Positions 26,597 through 36,578 of a stretch of 64,000 bases of DNA are shown one piece after another. The stretch comes from QHXW01 sp963847515 (GTDB lineage Bacteria > Acidobacteriota > Terriglobia > Bryobacterales > Bryobacteraceae). Position 1 is the first letter of the stretch; each line of letters opens with the position of its first letter. The stretch spans positions 2,108,001 through 2,172,000 of the forward strand of contig CAWKAA010000007.1 of NCBI GenBank assembly GCA_963847515.1, read 5' to 3'. Made by a program: the position numbers and the translations under genes. The notes under the pieces are model-generated. The model was not told the origin of the DNA. It did no database searches and saw only the letters and a program-made list of their open reading frames with translations.

Positions 26597-27371
26597 GCGC
26601 AATGACCGTCAGGTGGATTGGGAATACGGGTGGAAGCTGCATATTTGCACTACCATATGCCGATCCCAATTTTCGTGAACCTTCGTTAGCGCTTCCGGAC
26701 TTAACTTTTGTGGTCTAGAATGCGATGCCTTCCAATCTTACACTTGCTGTAAGGGGGACTAACCGCCGTGCCAGTCTGCAATGCCAACCTGAACAAGGAA
26801 GTGATCCGCTAGTGGCAAAGCTACTGATGGCAGTCCTGATGCTGGCATCGTGTGATAACCACAACCGGCCAAAACTACCGGTAGTGGCTCAACGCTTCGC
26901 GGCAGCTTCCCTCCGGCTGGCCATCTTACCCGGTTATGTGCGGGCGGCTTGGCTGGGCATCGAACTTGGAAGGGCCCTGCGATTCTACCGGATTATCTGA
27001 CGGGGTGCTTGCTCATCCCCTCCAACCGTTTCGCAACTCCCTTTCTTCCATAGCTCCCGAATCCTCTCCCCGGCGCCGGGCTCGCGCCCCGACCAATGTT
27101 CTCTCAACTTACGCCGGTTTCTCTAGGCCGCAGCGAGGCGAGCGCCGTGCGGATCCCGAATCCCGTTCAGAAACCTGTCCCGCCTAACCAAGGTGAATCT
27201 TGCCACGCAACCACGATCGCGTCTACGATTCAGACTGGCGCGAATAGAATTGCGATTTCTCACACCTGTCTCAAGCTTATTCCTTCCCTCAGTTCACGAG
27301 AAGGATCTGAGAAAGCGAAACCTGCACCGCCGACCTTCGATGGGCTACTCTAGTTTCGAAGCCGTATTTGT
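26597..27371. other. Non-coding or degraded DNA with a 14-bp repeat of the tRNA end
   Basis: About 775 bp. A 91-codon frame (26725-27000, plus strand) has no recognisable motif and I do not call it. CGCGCCCCGACCAA at 27083-27096 repeats the 3' end of tRNA-Pro. The rest contains nothing I recognise. Confidence 0.45.
27083..27096 (+). repeat. 14-bp copy of tRNA-Pro 3' end, possible att site
   Basis: Identical to 26110-26123 (last 13 bases of the tRNA plus one). Such partial tRNA copies often mark the far end of an integrated element. No integrase is present in the enclosed 970 bp, only a resolvase scrap, so this is suggestive only. Confidence 0.4.
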
Positions 27372-30300
27372 ATGAAGAGAATTGTGACTGACCGCGCAAC
27401 CATCGAGCCAAATCACGCCACTCGGGTCACGTTGCTGAACTTTGCGCTTTTCCTCACGGTCTTGCTCGGGCCGCCCCAAGTGGTACGGGCACAAGGACAG
27501 TTGGTCGTGGCTCCCACGTCATATTCGATAACTTATGAAATCGGCGGGCCGCTGCCTCCTGCCCAGCAACCGGGTATTTCCGTAACCAGCACCGGTGCTC
27601 CGCTGAACTTCACGGCTTCGACTTCTGGTGACCCTTGGCTGACCATAAACCCCCTAAACGGAACGACACCCTCAAGTATCTCAGTCACAATCAGTGTCAC
27701 CGGCTTGACGGCCGGAACATATAGCGGCGCGATAACGATCAGCACGCCCAATCAGCCGTTTACAACCGTTCCTGTTCATCTCTCCATAACCGAACCAACC
27801 AAACCGACAATCTGGGCCGTTCCAGGTTCTCTGTCGTTCAGTTACCAAATGGGCCTCACTCCGCCAGCCCCACAGACCATATCGTTGACCAGTTATCCAC
27901 CGGGACAAACTCTCACCGCGAAGGCCTCGGGAGGCGCGTGGCTCTCCGTGAATACAGACGGTAAGACGACTCCTACGACTGCTTCGGTGGCTGTTAACCC
28001 GGCCGGATTGTTGTCTGGAACATATCAGGGAAAAATAACTGTCGCATCTTCAACTGCGGGAGCCAGCCCAATCACAGTTCCAGTAACGCTAGTCGTTTCG
28101 ATTCCGCAGTCAATCGCATTTCTGTTTCAGATAACTTCCCCGCCGCCGGCGCAGGTTTGCTTCACGCTCACAAGCGCTTCTTCCGGCGTTAATTTCTCCG
28201 CCAGTGCATCAACGGCATCTGGTGACAACTGGCTGGCGGTAACTCCAGCCGCGGGCGTCACACCTGCGAATGTGTGCATATCATCCGCTCCACAGGGGCT
28301 TGCACTTGGCAATTATTCAGGAACGGTAACTATCACGGGCGCCACAGCAACCCCATTGACAATATCTGTCACACTCGCCGTCGCTAACGGCCCTTTACTG
28401 TCCGTCAATCCGCAATCGCTCTCGTTCATGCTCGAAGTCGGCGGCAACCCGCCAATCGCTCAATCCGTTTCGGTGACAAGTGATGTTCCAAGTTCAGGCG
28501 TGTCGTGGGCCGCTTCTGCCTCGACGGCCACCGGAGGCAATTGGTTGGCGGTCAGCGCGGCGCAGTCGAGCACGCCGGGTACTTTCGCCGTCTCAATAAA
28601 ACCGGTCATACTCGCGCCAGGAGTCTATACCGGAAGTATCGCCATCACATCCTCTACGGCATCCAACAGCCCGGTCAACGTTCCCGTTACGCTCACTGTG
28701 CCTGACATCCGTCTGTCCGCATTACCTGCCTTGCTTGCGTTCAACTACCAGATTGGATGCAACGCGCCCGGCCCGCTGAGCCTGGCGTTGTCGAGCAATG
28801 GCGTCGAGGGCAGCCCATTCTCTGTGGGCTTCACCGCGACCGCCAACTCTGCGGGCGGCAATGGCGCGTGGTTAAGTATCGATTCTCAGGCTGGAGTCAC
28901 GCCCGGAAATATCAACGTGTCCGTCAACACGAACGGGATCTCTGCCGGGACATACAACGGCACTGTGACCGTGGCATCTCCAACTGCAAGCAACAGCCCA
29001 CAGTCGGTGCCGGTGTTGTTAATAGCCAATAGCCCCGGGCTCTCCCTCAGCCCCGGCTCCCTCACCTTTAATTACCAGATGGGTTCCGGAGGACTATCGT
29101 CGAGCCCTCTCCTTATTTCAAGCTGCGGAGCGCCACTGGATTTCGAGATGTCGGTTCCACCCGTTGGCTGGCTGTCGGCCGACATGCTGAGTGGCGCGAC
29201 GCCGGCATCTGCCAATATATCTGTGAATCCTGGCAATTTATCCAAAGGCACTTACCAGACTACAATTACGATTTCATCCCTTGCTGCCGGGAGTTCCCAG
29301 AATATCCCCGTCACTCTTGTCGTTAGAGACGGCGCGACACTCATTGCCAAACCTAGTGCGTTGTCCTTCTACTACCAGCAGGGGTTCCCTGGTCCAGGTC
29401 CCCAGACACTCTCCGTATCGGCCGGGAACACTAACTTCACTGCCGCTGTATCCACTGCTTTCGGCGGCGGGTGGCTATCGATTAACAGCGCCGGCGGAAC
29501 AACACCCGCCAGCCTAAGCGTCTCGGTACTGCCGGGCAGCCTTGCGCCAGGGACATATACCGGCACAATCTCGATTGGATCCGTTGGCGCGAGCAACAAT
29601 CCGGTAAGTATTCCCGTAACTCTGACAGTGGCCAAGGCAGGATACCTGGCCGTCACACCGTCGTCGTTATCCTTTGATGCGCAGGTCGGTTCTTCGATAA
29701 GTAGGGGTCAGACGATCACCGTCTCCAGCACCGGCAGTCAGTTAGGCTTCGCTACGTCGTCCATGGGCGGAGGCTGGCTTTCCGTAAAGCCAACGCCGCA
29801 GGGCAGTACGGGGACTGTAAATGGAGCGACTGGCCAGGTTGCCAGTGCGCCCGCCCTGGTGTCCGTATCAGCAAACACTGCCGGTATGGCTGCAGGGATA
29901 TACTCGGGAACCATCACAATTTCACCAGATAGCGGAGCGGCCCCGACAAGCATACCTGTCACCCTTACGCTTCGGGACAATCACTTGAGGATTCCTCAGG
30001 TCGCCGACGGCAACGGCTGGAAGACCACAATCGTGCTTGTGAATACGGACTCTGATCCGGCGCCGTATATGCTCAGTTTCCGGGACGCCTACGGACGAGC
30101 TGTGGCGATTCCGCTTCAAGGCATCGGGCCGGTGACAACCTACTCTGACGTGATCCCGGTAGGCGGTTCACGCACTATCGAGACGCAAGGGACCTCCAGT
30201 AGTCTTATTCAAGGTTGGGGTGAGGTCGATGCGGCGAAATCGATCAGCGGAACGGCCATTTTCCGCCAGCACGCCGCCGGCAGTGTGGATACTGAAGGCG

Positions 30301-31313
30301 CGGTTCCTCTTAAATCCAGTTCGGGAAATCACTTCCTGGTTCCGTTTGACAACACGCTAGGTTTCGTTACGGCGATGGCAATGCTCAATCCTGACAATGT
30401 GCAGACGGCGGCCGTGAAGTGCGTGTTCAGGGACGAGGATGGACAGCAAATTTCCAATGGTTCTCTCGTTTTGCAGCCGGGTAGCCGGCAAGCATTCGTT
30501 TTGCCATTGCAATTCTCCGGCCTTGCGAATCAACGCGGGGTAGCGGAGTTTACTTCACCGGTGGAAATCTCGGCCCTGGGCCTGCGAGCCAGCCCTCGCT
30601 ACACGCTCGCGTCCATTGAACCTATCAATACTGCCGGTTTACCGGCTGCGGGGACAACTGCAACCATATCCCAAATCGCTGACGGAGGTGGCTGGGAAAC
30701 GACGATGATCCTTGTCAATACCGGTTCGGCGCCGGCCCCCGTTTCCGTGAGGTTCACACAGCCTTATGGAACGCCCTGGGCGCTGCAGGTGGCAGGTACC
30801 GGCGGAGTCTCCGAGTATAGCGACGTCATTCCTGTCGGCGGATCGAGAATCATCGACACCGCCGGGTTCTCGCCCGTGTTGTCGCAAGGCTGGGGTCAGG
30901 TAATCACAACAGGATCTGTCGCGGGAACCGCGATCTTCCGGCAGCAGCTGAGTATCGTGCGTGATGCTGAAGGAGCTGTGCCGCTTAGCCTATCCGGCAT
31001 GCAGCAATTTGTCGTGCCCTTTGATAATACGCTGGGCTTTGCTACGGCAATGGCACTGGCCAATCAGGATCCATCCCAGGCGACTGCAGTGTCGGTGACG
31101 CTGCGGGATTTGAACGGCACATTCCTGGGGAATGGGACCGTCAACCTCGCGCCATTAGGCCGAAGCGCCTTTGTCGTTCCGACACAATTTCCAGTAACAG
31201 GGAATGTCCAGGGCGTTGCGGAGTTTTCATCGCCCAACGTCGATCTTTCTGCGCTTGGGCTCCGCTACAATCCAATCGGCTCGTTTACGTCGATTCCGGC
31301 CGCTCAAAAGTGA
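27372..31313 (+). CDS. Giant secreted protein with eight Ig/BACON-like repeats
   Basis: 1313 residues with a signal peptide (LLNFALFLTVLLGPPQVVRA-Q). Eight repeats of about 95-105 residues follow, each starting with a strand such as LSVNPQSLSFMLEVGG or WAVPGSLSFSYQMG and containing a GGWLSV/ NWLAV and PASLSVSV...LAPGTYTGTI core, which fits BACON-like or Ig-like beta-sandwiches. From about residue 870 two 210-residue modules are tandemly repeated (IPQVADGNGWKTTIVLVNTD and ISQIADGGGWETTMILVNTG, with PFDNTLGFVTAMA and PFDNTLGFATAMA). There is no catalytic motif. It is probably an extracellular adhesive or carbohydrate-binding protein, typical of Solibacter-like genomes. Alternative start codons near the 5' end are possible. 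Confidence 0.8.
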   Translation: MKRIVTDRATIEPNHATRVTLLNFALFLTVLLGPPQVVRAQGQLVVAPTSYSITYEIGGPLPPAQQPGISVTSTGAPLNFTASTSGDPWLTINPLNGTTPSSISVTISVTGLTAGTYSGAITISTPNQPFTTVPVHLSITEPTKPTIWAVPGSLSFSYQMGLTPPAPQTISLTSYPPGQTLTAKASGGAWLSVNTDGKTTPTTASVAVNPAGLLSGTYQGKITVASSTAGASPITVPVTLVVSIPQSIAFLFQITSPPPAQVCFTLTSASSGVNFSASASTASGDNWLAVTPAAGVTPANVCISSAPQGLALGNYSGTVTITGATATPLTISVTLAVANGPLLSVNPQSLSFMLEVGGNPPIAQSVSVTSDVPSSGVSWAASASTATGGNWLAVSAAQSSTPGTFAVSIKPVILAPGVYTGSIAITSSTASNSPVNVPVTLTVPDIRLSALPALLAFNYQIGCNAPGPLSLALSSNGVEGSPFSVGFTATANSAGGNGAWLSIDSQAGVTPGNINVSVNTNGISAGTYNGTVTVASPTASNSPQSVPVLLIANSPGLSLSPGSLTFNYQMGSGGLSSSPLLISSCGAPLDFEMSVPPVGWLSADMLSGATPASANISVNPGNLSKGTYQTTITISSLAAGSSQNIPVTLVVRDGATLIAKPSALSFYYQQGFPGPGPQTLSVSAGNTNFTAAVSTAFGGGWLSINSAGGTTPASLSVSVLPGSLAPGTYTGTISIGSVGASNNPVSIPVTLTVAKAGYLAVTPSSLSFDAQVGSSISRGQTITVSSTGSQLGFATSSMGGGWLSVKPTPQGSTGTVNGATGQVASAPALVSVSANTAGMAAGIYSGTITISPDSGAAPTSIPVTLTLRDNHLRIPQVADGNGWKTTIVLVNTDSDPAPYMLSFRDAYGRAVAIPLQGIGPVTTYSDVIPVGGSRTIETQGTSSSLIQGWGEVDAAKSISGTAIFRQHAAGSVDTEGAVPLKSSSGNHFLVPFDNTLGFVTAMAMLNPDNVQTAAVKCVFRDEDGQQISNGSLVLQPGSRQAFVLPLQFSGLANQRGVAEFTSPVEISALGLRASPRYTLASIEPINTAGLPAAGTTATISQIADGGGWETTMILVNTGSAPAPVSVRFTQPYGTPWALQVAGTGGVSEYSDVIPVGGSRIIDTAGFSPVLSQGWGQVITTGSVAGTAIFRQQLSIVRDAEGAVPLSLSGMQQFVVPFDNTLGFATAMALANQDPSQATAVSVTLRDLNGTFLGNGTVNLAPLGRSAFVVPTQFPVTGNVQGVAEFSSPNVDLSALGLRYNPIGSFTSIPAAQK

Positions 31314-31319
31314 AGTACT

Positions 31320-32333
31320 TTACTGCCGCTCTACGACCAGAACCGTAAATGATCCCGGCTTCGGTCGCGCCCGTTGCCCTTTCGCCCCAGTTTCCATCTC
31401 AGCGGCGGAAAGGAACAGGCGCTTGGTCTTGGGATCGAACGCCATGGTCTTGGCGCTTTTCTGCGTTTGAATGTCGCCCACGGACTCGTATTCATTGGCG
31501 CTCTTTTGCCGGATGACCGACACGGTTCCACCGCCATTGGATGCGAAGATCAACTTGTTGTCCGGATCGAAGGCGACCGCATCAACCCTGTCGCCGATCG
31601 GCAGAGTCGTGATCACTTTGCCGCTCGTGGCATCCATCACCGCCAACACCTTGCTCCTGCACCCGATGAACAACCTTGAGTTGGGCGCGTCGATGGCGAG
31701 TCCGGTGGGAGTCTTGCAGCCGGTGATCGGCCACTTTTGTTTGACCGCCAGCTTTTGCGGATCGAAACTGACTACTTCGGCCTCTTCCTCGAGATTCACA
31801 AATCCTGTGCCCTGCCCATTCACAACCGCTGCTTCGGCTCCGCCACCGAGGTCTATCTTGCCCACGACCACCGCCTTCTCAGGGTCAATGGCGGTAATGG
31901 CGGCCCCATCGCCGTGGCACACCAGCACACGCTTGGTACGGGGATCGTAGAAGATAAAATCTGGATCCTTGGCGACGGAGATTTTCTTGATGGTTTTGAG
32001 GGTGTTCGTATCAAAAACCGACACCGTCCCGTTCTCGCCGTTGGTTGTGAATCCACGGTGCAGGGCCGGAACCGTGGCGATGCCGTGAACCCCCGGCGTG
32101 TCTTCTACCGCGCCCGCCACTTTGCCGGAATCGGCGTCGAGGACATCTACTTTGGTGCCGTGCGACACATAAAGCCGGTTTGAGGAGCTGTCGAACATGA
32201 TGTAGTCGAAACCACCCTCGCCCGGAATGGAGTATTTCTTGGTTACCTTGAATCCAGGAGCATCCGCGGCGGCGCATAGCGCAGCCAGGCCAAGGAACAT
32301 CGAGATTCGAGCCAATATTTTCATTTGTTCCAT
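31320..32333 (-). CDS. YncE-like secreted beta-propeller protein
   Basis: 337 residues with a signal peptide (MKILARISMFLGLAALCAAA; the ATG at 32324 is the better start than 32333). The rest is a seven-bladed YVTN/YncE-type propeller with repeating units (GTKVDVLDADSGKVAGAVED, GTVSVFDTNTLKTIKKISVA, KVLAVMDATSGKVITTLPIG). Such proteins are periplasmic and bind DNA or small ligands; no enzymatic residue is evident. Its 3' end converges on the giant repeat gene with 6 bp between stops. Confidence 0.8.
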   Translation of the reverse strand: MEQMKILARISMFLGLAALCAAADAPGFKVTKKYSIPGEGGFDYIMFDSSSNRLYVSHGTKVDVLDADSGKVAGAVEDTPGVHGIATVPALHRGFTTNGENGTVSVFDTNTLKTIKKISVAKDPDFIFYDPRTKRVLVCHGDGAAITAIDPEKAVVVGKIDLGGGAEAAVVNGQGTGFVNLEEEAEVVSFDPQKLAVKQKWPITGCKTPTGLAIDAPNSRLFIGCRSKVLAVMDATSGKVITTLPIGDRVDAVAFDPDNKLIFASNGGGTVSVIRQKSANEYESVGDIQTQKSAKTMAFDPKTKRLFLSAAEMETGAKGQRARPKPGSFTVLVVERQ

Positions 32334-32370
32334 TGTGCCCCGCCAAACATGAAAGCACGATGAACGGAGA

Positions 32371-33450
32371 TTACCGTTGAATCCGCGCAGAGCCGCCCTT
32401 GGCGAAGGCTCTTACCTGCTCCACGGTAGCCATCGTGGTGTCACCGGGAAATGTAGTCAGCAGCGCGCCGTGCGCCCAGCCCAGTTTGATAGCCTCCTCC
32501 GGAGATTCGCCGGTGAGGATTCCGTAAATAAATCCGGATGCGAAACCGTCGCCACCGCCCACGCGATCCAGAACGTGCAGTTCGCCGGTGGGAGCGACGT
32601 GCGTCCGGCCGTTGATCCAGGCCACCGCGCCCCAGTTGTGACGATTGGTGGAATGCACTTCGCGCAATGTGGTCGCGACGATCTTGACTTGCGGATGCTT
32701 CTCGACCACCCGGTCGATCATCCCAAAGAATGCGCTCGGATCGAGCTTGGATTTCGCCGCCACCTCCGGGCCGGGTATGCCCAGTCCTTTTTGCAGGTCC
32801 TCTTCGTTTCCAACCAGGACATCGACATTTTTCACGATGCGCCCGATCACCGACACCGCGCGATCCTGGCCGCCCGAAATTCTCCAGAGCTTCTCCCGGA
32901 AGTTTAGATCGAACGACACTACGGCGCCCGCGGCTTTAGCGGCCTGCATACCTTCGATGATGAGCTCGGCTGTGGTTTCAGACAGCGCCGCGAAGATTCC
33001 GCCGCTATGGAACCAGCGCACGCCACCTGCGAAAATGGCGTTCCAGTCGAAGTCGCCGGGCTTCAGCAGCGCCCCCGCTTCGTTCGAACGATTGTAGAAA
33101 ACCACCGGCGCGCGCACGCCGTAGCCCTGGTCGCTGTAGACGGTGGCGATGTTCGGGCCGTTGACTCCGTTGTGTTCAAACCGCTTGTAGAACGGCCGAA
33201 CGCCCATGGCTTTCACGCGTTCGGCCACCAGGTCGCCGATCGGATAGTTGACCATGGCCGTAACGATGCCGGTCTGCAATTGAAAGCAATCCGCGAGGTT
33301 GGCCGCTACATTGAACTCGCCGCCGCTGACGTGGATCTGGCAGTGCGTCGCCTTGCGGAAAGGAATGATGCCCGAGTCCAAACGGTGCACCAGCGCTCCC
33401 AATGAGACGAAGTCCAGCGCGCCGCTCCGAATGTTCAGTCCGTAACTCAT
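32371..33450 (-). CDS. kdgK: PfkB-family sugar kinase, probably 2-keto-3-deoxygluconate kinase
   Basis: ATG 33450 (MSYGLNIRSGALDFVSLGAL) follows an AGGGGA site; the longer frame runs into gnd and is not conserved. Ribokinase-fold features: the N-terminal sugar-binding GGEFNVAANLA (GG/AxxN), NYPIGDLVAERVKAMGV, SFDLNFREKLW, and the C-terminal ATP site and anion hole VGGGDGFASGFIYG with catalytic Asp. KdgK-type enzymes phosphorylate KDG for cleavage to pyruvate and glyceraldehyde-3-phosphate. About 360 residues is a little long for KdgK, so a fructo- or 5-dehydro-2-deoxygluconokinase is possible. It starts 13 bp after gnd ends, so one operon for sugar-acid catabolism is likely. Confidence 0.75.
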   Translation of the reverse strand: MSYGLNIRSGALDFVSLGALVHRLDSGIIPFRKATHCQIHVSGGEFNVAANLADCFQLQTGIVTAMVNYPIGDLVAERVKAMGVRPFYKRFEHNGVNGPNIATVYSDQGYGVRAPVVFYNRSNEAGALLKPGDFDWNAIFAGGVRWFHSGGIFAALSETTAELIIEGMQAAKAAGAVVSFDLNFREKLWRISGGQDRAVSVIGRIVKNVDVLVGNEEDLQKGLGIPGPEVAAKSKLDPSAFFGMIDRVVEKHPQVKIVATTLREVHSTNRHNWGAVAWINGRTHVAPTGELHVLDRVGGGDGFASGFIYGILTGESPEEAIKLGWAHGALLTTFPGDTTMATVEQVRAFAKGGSARIQR

Positions 33451-33463
33451 CGAAGTCCCCTGC

Positions 33464-34921
33464 TCAGACGTTGTATGTACCCGACGAAATCCTGCCGCCG
33501 CGGCCGGTCCAGTTCGTGTGGAAGAACTGGCCGCGCGGCTTGTCCACTCGTTCGTAGGTGTGGGCGCCGAAAAAATCGCGCTGGGCCTGCAGCAGGTTCG
33601 CGGGCAGACGGGCCGTGCGGTAGCCGTCATAGAACGAAAGCGCGGTGGAAAACGCCGGTGTCGGCACGCCGGACTCGATGGCCTTAATGATGGCGCGCCG
33701 CCAGGAAGCCTGGTAACCGTTCAGCGTCTGGCTGAAAAAGTCATCCAACAGCAGATTGGTGAGCTGCGGATTCTTGTCGTAGGCTTGTTTGATCTTTCCC
33801 AGGAAGCGGCTGCGAATGATGCAGCCCCCGCGCCACATCAGAGCGATGCCGCCGAAGTTGAGATTCCATTTCTCCTCTTTCGCCGCCTCGCGCAGCAGCA
33901 TGTAGCCCTGCGCATAGGAGATCATCTTCGAGCAGTAAAGCGCCAGGCGCGTATCTTCAATGAAATTCTTGCGATCCTGAACGGCCGCGGGTTTCGGCCC
34001 GCTCAAAACCTTGGCAGCGCCAACGCGCTCGTCTTTCATGGCAGACAGGCAGCGCGCAAACACGGCTTCTCCGATCAACGTCACCGGCGTGCCGGTTTCA
34101 AGCGCGCTGATGCCGGTCCACTTTCCGGTGCCCTTCTGGCCTGCGGTATCCAGGATCTTGTCGATCAGCGGCGTTCCGTCTTCATCGTTCTTGGCGAAAA
34201 TCTGATAGGTGATTTCGATGAGGTAACTGTCCAACTCGCCTTTGTTCCACTCCGCGAATACGTCGTGCAATTCTTTGGCGCTCAGTCCTAGCCCATCTTT
34301 GAGCAACTGGTACGCTTCGCAGATCAACTGCATGTCGCCGTACTCGATGCCGTTGTGGACCATCTTGACGTAATGGCCGGCGCCATTTTCTCCCACCCAG
34401 TCGCAGCAAGGCGTGCCGTCTTCCACTTTGGCGGCGATCGCCTGAAAAATCTCTTTCACGTGCGGCCACGCAGCCGGATTCCCGCCGGGCATAATAGATG
34501 GCCCGTGCCGGGCGCCTTCTTCGCCTCCTGAAACGCCCGTTCCAATGAACAGAATCCCTTTTTCCGCGAGGGTCCTGGTCCGGCGGTTCGTATCCGTATA
34601 GAGAGAGTTGCCCCCGTCGATGATGATGTCGCCCTTCTCGAGGTGCGGTAGAAGCTGGTCAATCATCTGATCGACAGTATCCCCTGCCTTGACCATGAGC
34701 ATCACGCGCCGAGGCTTCTTCAGAACCTCGGCCAGTTCCGCAATGGAGTGCGTGCCTACAACTTGCGTGCCCTTGGCTTCATTGTTGATAAAGTCATCGA
34801 CTTTCGCGACTGTCCGGTTGAACACCGCCACGCAATACCCATGGTCATTCATGTTCAAGACCAGATTCTGGCCCATCACCGCCAGACCAATCAGTCCGAT
34901 GTCGCAAGATTCCTTTTGCAT
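33464..34921 (-). CDS. gnd: 6-phosphogluconate dehydrogenase, decarboxylating
   Basis: 485 residues, the normal long form. It has the N-terminal NADP site IGLIGLAVMGQNLVLNMNDH with NRT after strand 2 (NADP preference), the substrate motif GTGVSGGEEGARHGPSIMPG, the catalytic Lys/His region HYVKMVHNGIEYGDMQLICE, and the C-terminal helical tail with GGRISSGTYNV at the end. It oxidises 6-phosphogluconate to ribulose-5-phosphate with CO2 and NADPH in the cytoplasm. First gene of a probable operon with kdgK, connecting the pentose phosphate and Entner-Doudoroff branches. Confidence 0.95.
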   Translation of the reverse strand: MQKESCDIGLIGLAVMGQNLVLNMNDHGYCVAVFNRTVAKVDDFINNEAKGTQVVGTHSIAELAEVLKKPRRVMLMVKAGDTVDQMIDQLLPHLEKGDIIIDGGNSLYTDTNRRTRTLAEKGILFIGTGVSGGEEGARHGPSIMPGGNPAAWPHVKEIFQAIAAKVEDGTPCCDWVGENGAGHYVKMVHNGIEYGDMQLICEAYQLLKDGLGLSAKELHDVFAEWNKGELDSYLIEITYQIFAKNDEDGTPLIDKILDTAGQKGTGKWTGISALETGTPVTLIGEAVFARCLSAMKDERVGAAKVLSGPKPAAVQDRKNFIEDTRLALYCSKMISYAQGYMLLREAAKEEKWNLNFGGIALMWRGGCIIRSRFLGKIKQAYDKNPQLTNLLLDDFFSQTLNGYQASWRRAIIKAIESGVPTPAFSTALSFYDGYRTARLPANLLQAQRDFFGAHTYERVDKPRGQFFHTNWTGRGGRISSGTYNV

Positions 34922-35019
34922 GATTCTCCTCGAAGTGAAAAACCATTATCGCGTGCCGCGGTTCACAGAACCGAATGCCTGGGCACAAGCGAGTTCTGCT
35001 ATCATACTAATCCTTCGGG

Positions 35020-35964
35020 ATGAATATGCTTCGGCGAAGCTTTCTGCTTGGCGCCGCCGCCTCGGTGGCACGCGCTGCTGCCCTCAACCGCAAAGAACGC
35101 GTCGACCGCGCTCTGGAAGGCCGCGACGTAGATCGGCCGCCGTTCTCGTTCTGGCACCATTTCGGATTGAAGACCGCGGACGAGCACGCCCGAGCCACGC
35201 TGGATTTTCACCGCCAATACCGCACGGATTTCGTCAAAGTGATGAGCGACTTCGCTTATCCTCGCCCGGCGGGAAAATGGTTCGAGTTGAAGGTAGAGTC
35301 CAATCCGTTCCCCGCGCAAATCCGCGCGCTCGAGTTAATCCGAAACGGGCTGGATGGGCAGACTTACTTCATCGAAACCCTCTTCAATCCGTTTAATGTC
35401 GCCGAGAAGCTGTCTTCACCCGAAGAAGTACGCCGGCTGAAAAATGAAAAGCCGCAAGCTCTGCTGGACGCTCTCGATGTGATCACGCAATCTGAAATTC
35501 GTCATGCGAAGCGGGCGGTTGAAACCGGCGCCGCGGGCATTCTCCTGGCAGTGGCGAATGCGAATGACGCTGCTATGTCGCGCGACGATTACGTGCGGTT
35601 CAGCGCGCCATTCGACCAGAGAATCCTCGAGGCCGTGCGCATGGCACGGTTGAACATCTTGCATTTGCATACCGACCGGGACCAGTTACCTGTCTTCCGC
35701 GACTTTCCGGCGGCCGCGATTAACTATTCCCTTCACGTGACAGGAATTCCAATCAGCGACGTCCGGCGCGATTTCTCCATGGCCATCATGGGTGGAATCG
35801 ACGAAGTGAATTACCGCAAGTTGGAGAGGTCCGAAATCGAAGCCCAATGCAAATCGGCCGCGGCGGCCGCAGGCCCGAAATTTTTGCTCTCGCCCGGCTG
35901 CTCGGTTCCCAACGACAGCGCACCAGCCGAATTGCAGAAGTTGCCAGCGGCCATTGGAGCATGA
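35020..35964 (+). CDS. UroD-family protein with Tat-like signal
   Basis: 314 residues. The N-terminus MLRRSFLLGAAASVARAAAL has an RRSFL motif like a Tat signal, unusual for the cytoplasmic uroporphyrinogen decarboxylase. The body is the UroD/cobalamin-methyltransferase TIM barrel (NRKERVDRALEGRDVDRPPF, WHHFG, FVKVMSDFAYP, LLAVANANDAAMSRDDYVRF, ILHLHTD, MGGID, LSPGCSVP). Position and length do not match true HemE; these relatives often demethylate methoxylated or methylated compounds. The actual substrate is unknown. It stands alone, divergent from gnd by about 100 bp. Confidence 0.8.
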   Translation: MNMLRRSFLLGAAASVARAAALNRKERVDRALEGRDVDRPPFSFWHHFGLKTADEHARATLDFHRQYRTDFVKVMSDFAYPRPAGKWFELKVESNPFPAQIRALELIRNGLDGQTYFIETLFNPFNVAEKLSSPEEVRRLKNEKPQALLDALDVITQSEIRHAKRAVETGAAGILLAVANANDAAMSRDDYVRFSAPFDQRILEAVRMARLNILHLHTDRDQLPVFRDFPAAAINYSLHVTGIPISDVRRDFSMAIMGGIDEVNYRKLERSEIEAQCKSAAAAAGPKFLLSPGCSVPNDSAPAELQKLPAAIGA

Positions 35965-36032
35965 AAATTTAGTTCGCGCCGGCGCGGATGATGATGCGCG
36001 AGCTGTTGCGGGTAGAAGTCGTCATCCACTAA

Positions 36033-36058
36033 CACCTAACACCTGGCACCTAACACCT
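36033..36058. repeat. Short tandem repeat CACCTAACACCT
   Basis: CACCTAACACCT at 36033-36044 recurs at 36047-36058, 2 bp apart. It lies in the gap between two convergent genes. Significance unknown. Confidence 0.6.
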
Positions 36059-36068
36059 GATTACAAGG

Positions 36069-36578
36069 TTACGCTTGCGGTGCGCTAGGTGTTGCTCCGG
36101 ACTGCTTGAGCGCCATCGGGCCGATGATCGGCAGCTGAAACCATTCGCCGCTATTGGCCTTAAACATACAAAATAGCCACAGGACGAAGCCGGCGAGCCA
36201 TAGGATCAATCGGAGCGGTATAAGAAGGACCCACATGTGCAGAGCCAGTCCGACAATCGCGAAAACAATGCCAAGCGCGATCGAGAAAGCGATCCAGGCC
36301 ACGCAGAAAAAGATGGACTGAAACGCATGGAAGCGGACGAACGGCTTCTTGCTATAGGGCTCGATCACGAGAAACAGGATACCGGTAATGAAGCCAACGA
36401 GGTAGCAAAGCGCGCCCGCCACATTGTCGGTCATGCCTGCTGCCGCCGCAGCAGCCGGCGGAGGCGGGTTGTATGCAGGCGTGGGTCCTCCACCTGCCGG
36501 CGCCGCTCCCATCGCCGCGCCGCACTTGGCACAGAACCGCCCCTCAACGGGCGATCCACAACTTGCACAAAATGGCAT
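36069..36578 (-). CDS. Zinc-ribbon plus DUF4870-like membrane protein
   Basis: From ATG 36578 the protein begins MPFCASCGSPVEGRFCAKCG, a four-cysteine zinc ribbon, then a Pro/Ala/Gly-rich linker (about residues 22-45). Four hydrophobic segments follow (VAGALCYLVGFITGILFLVI, FHAFQSIFFCVAWIAFSIAL, GIVFAIVGLALHMWVLLIPL, LILWLAGFVLWLFCMFKANS) in the order of the DUF4870/Tic20-like family, with the conserved KPFVRFHAFQS. It is an inner-membrane protein, role unknown. Common in Acidobacteria. Confidence 0.8.
   Translation of the reverse strand: MPFCASCGSPVEGRFCAKCGAAMGAAPAGGGPTPAYNPPPPAAAAAAGMTDNVAGALCYLVGFITGILFLVIEPYSKKPFVRFHAFQSIFFCVAWIAFSIALGIVFAIVGLALHMWVLLIPLRLILWLAGFVLWLFCMFKANSGEWFQLPIIGPMALKQSGATPSAPQA

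Noticed and set aside
26725..27000. 91-residue plus-strand frame after the resolvase scrap
   Set aside because: No recognisable motif, no ribosome site, poor codon pattern.
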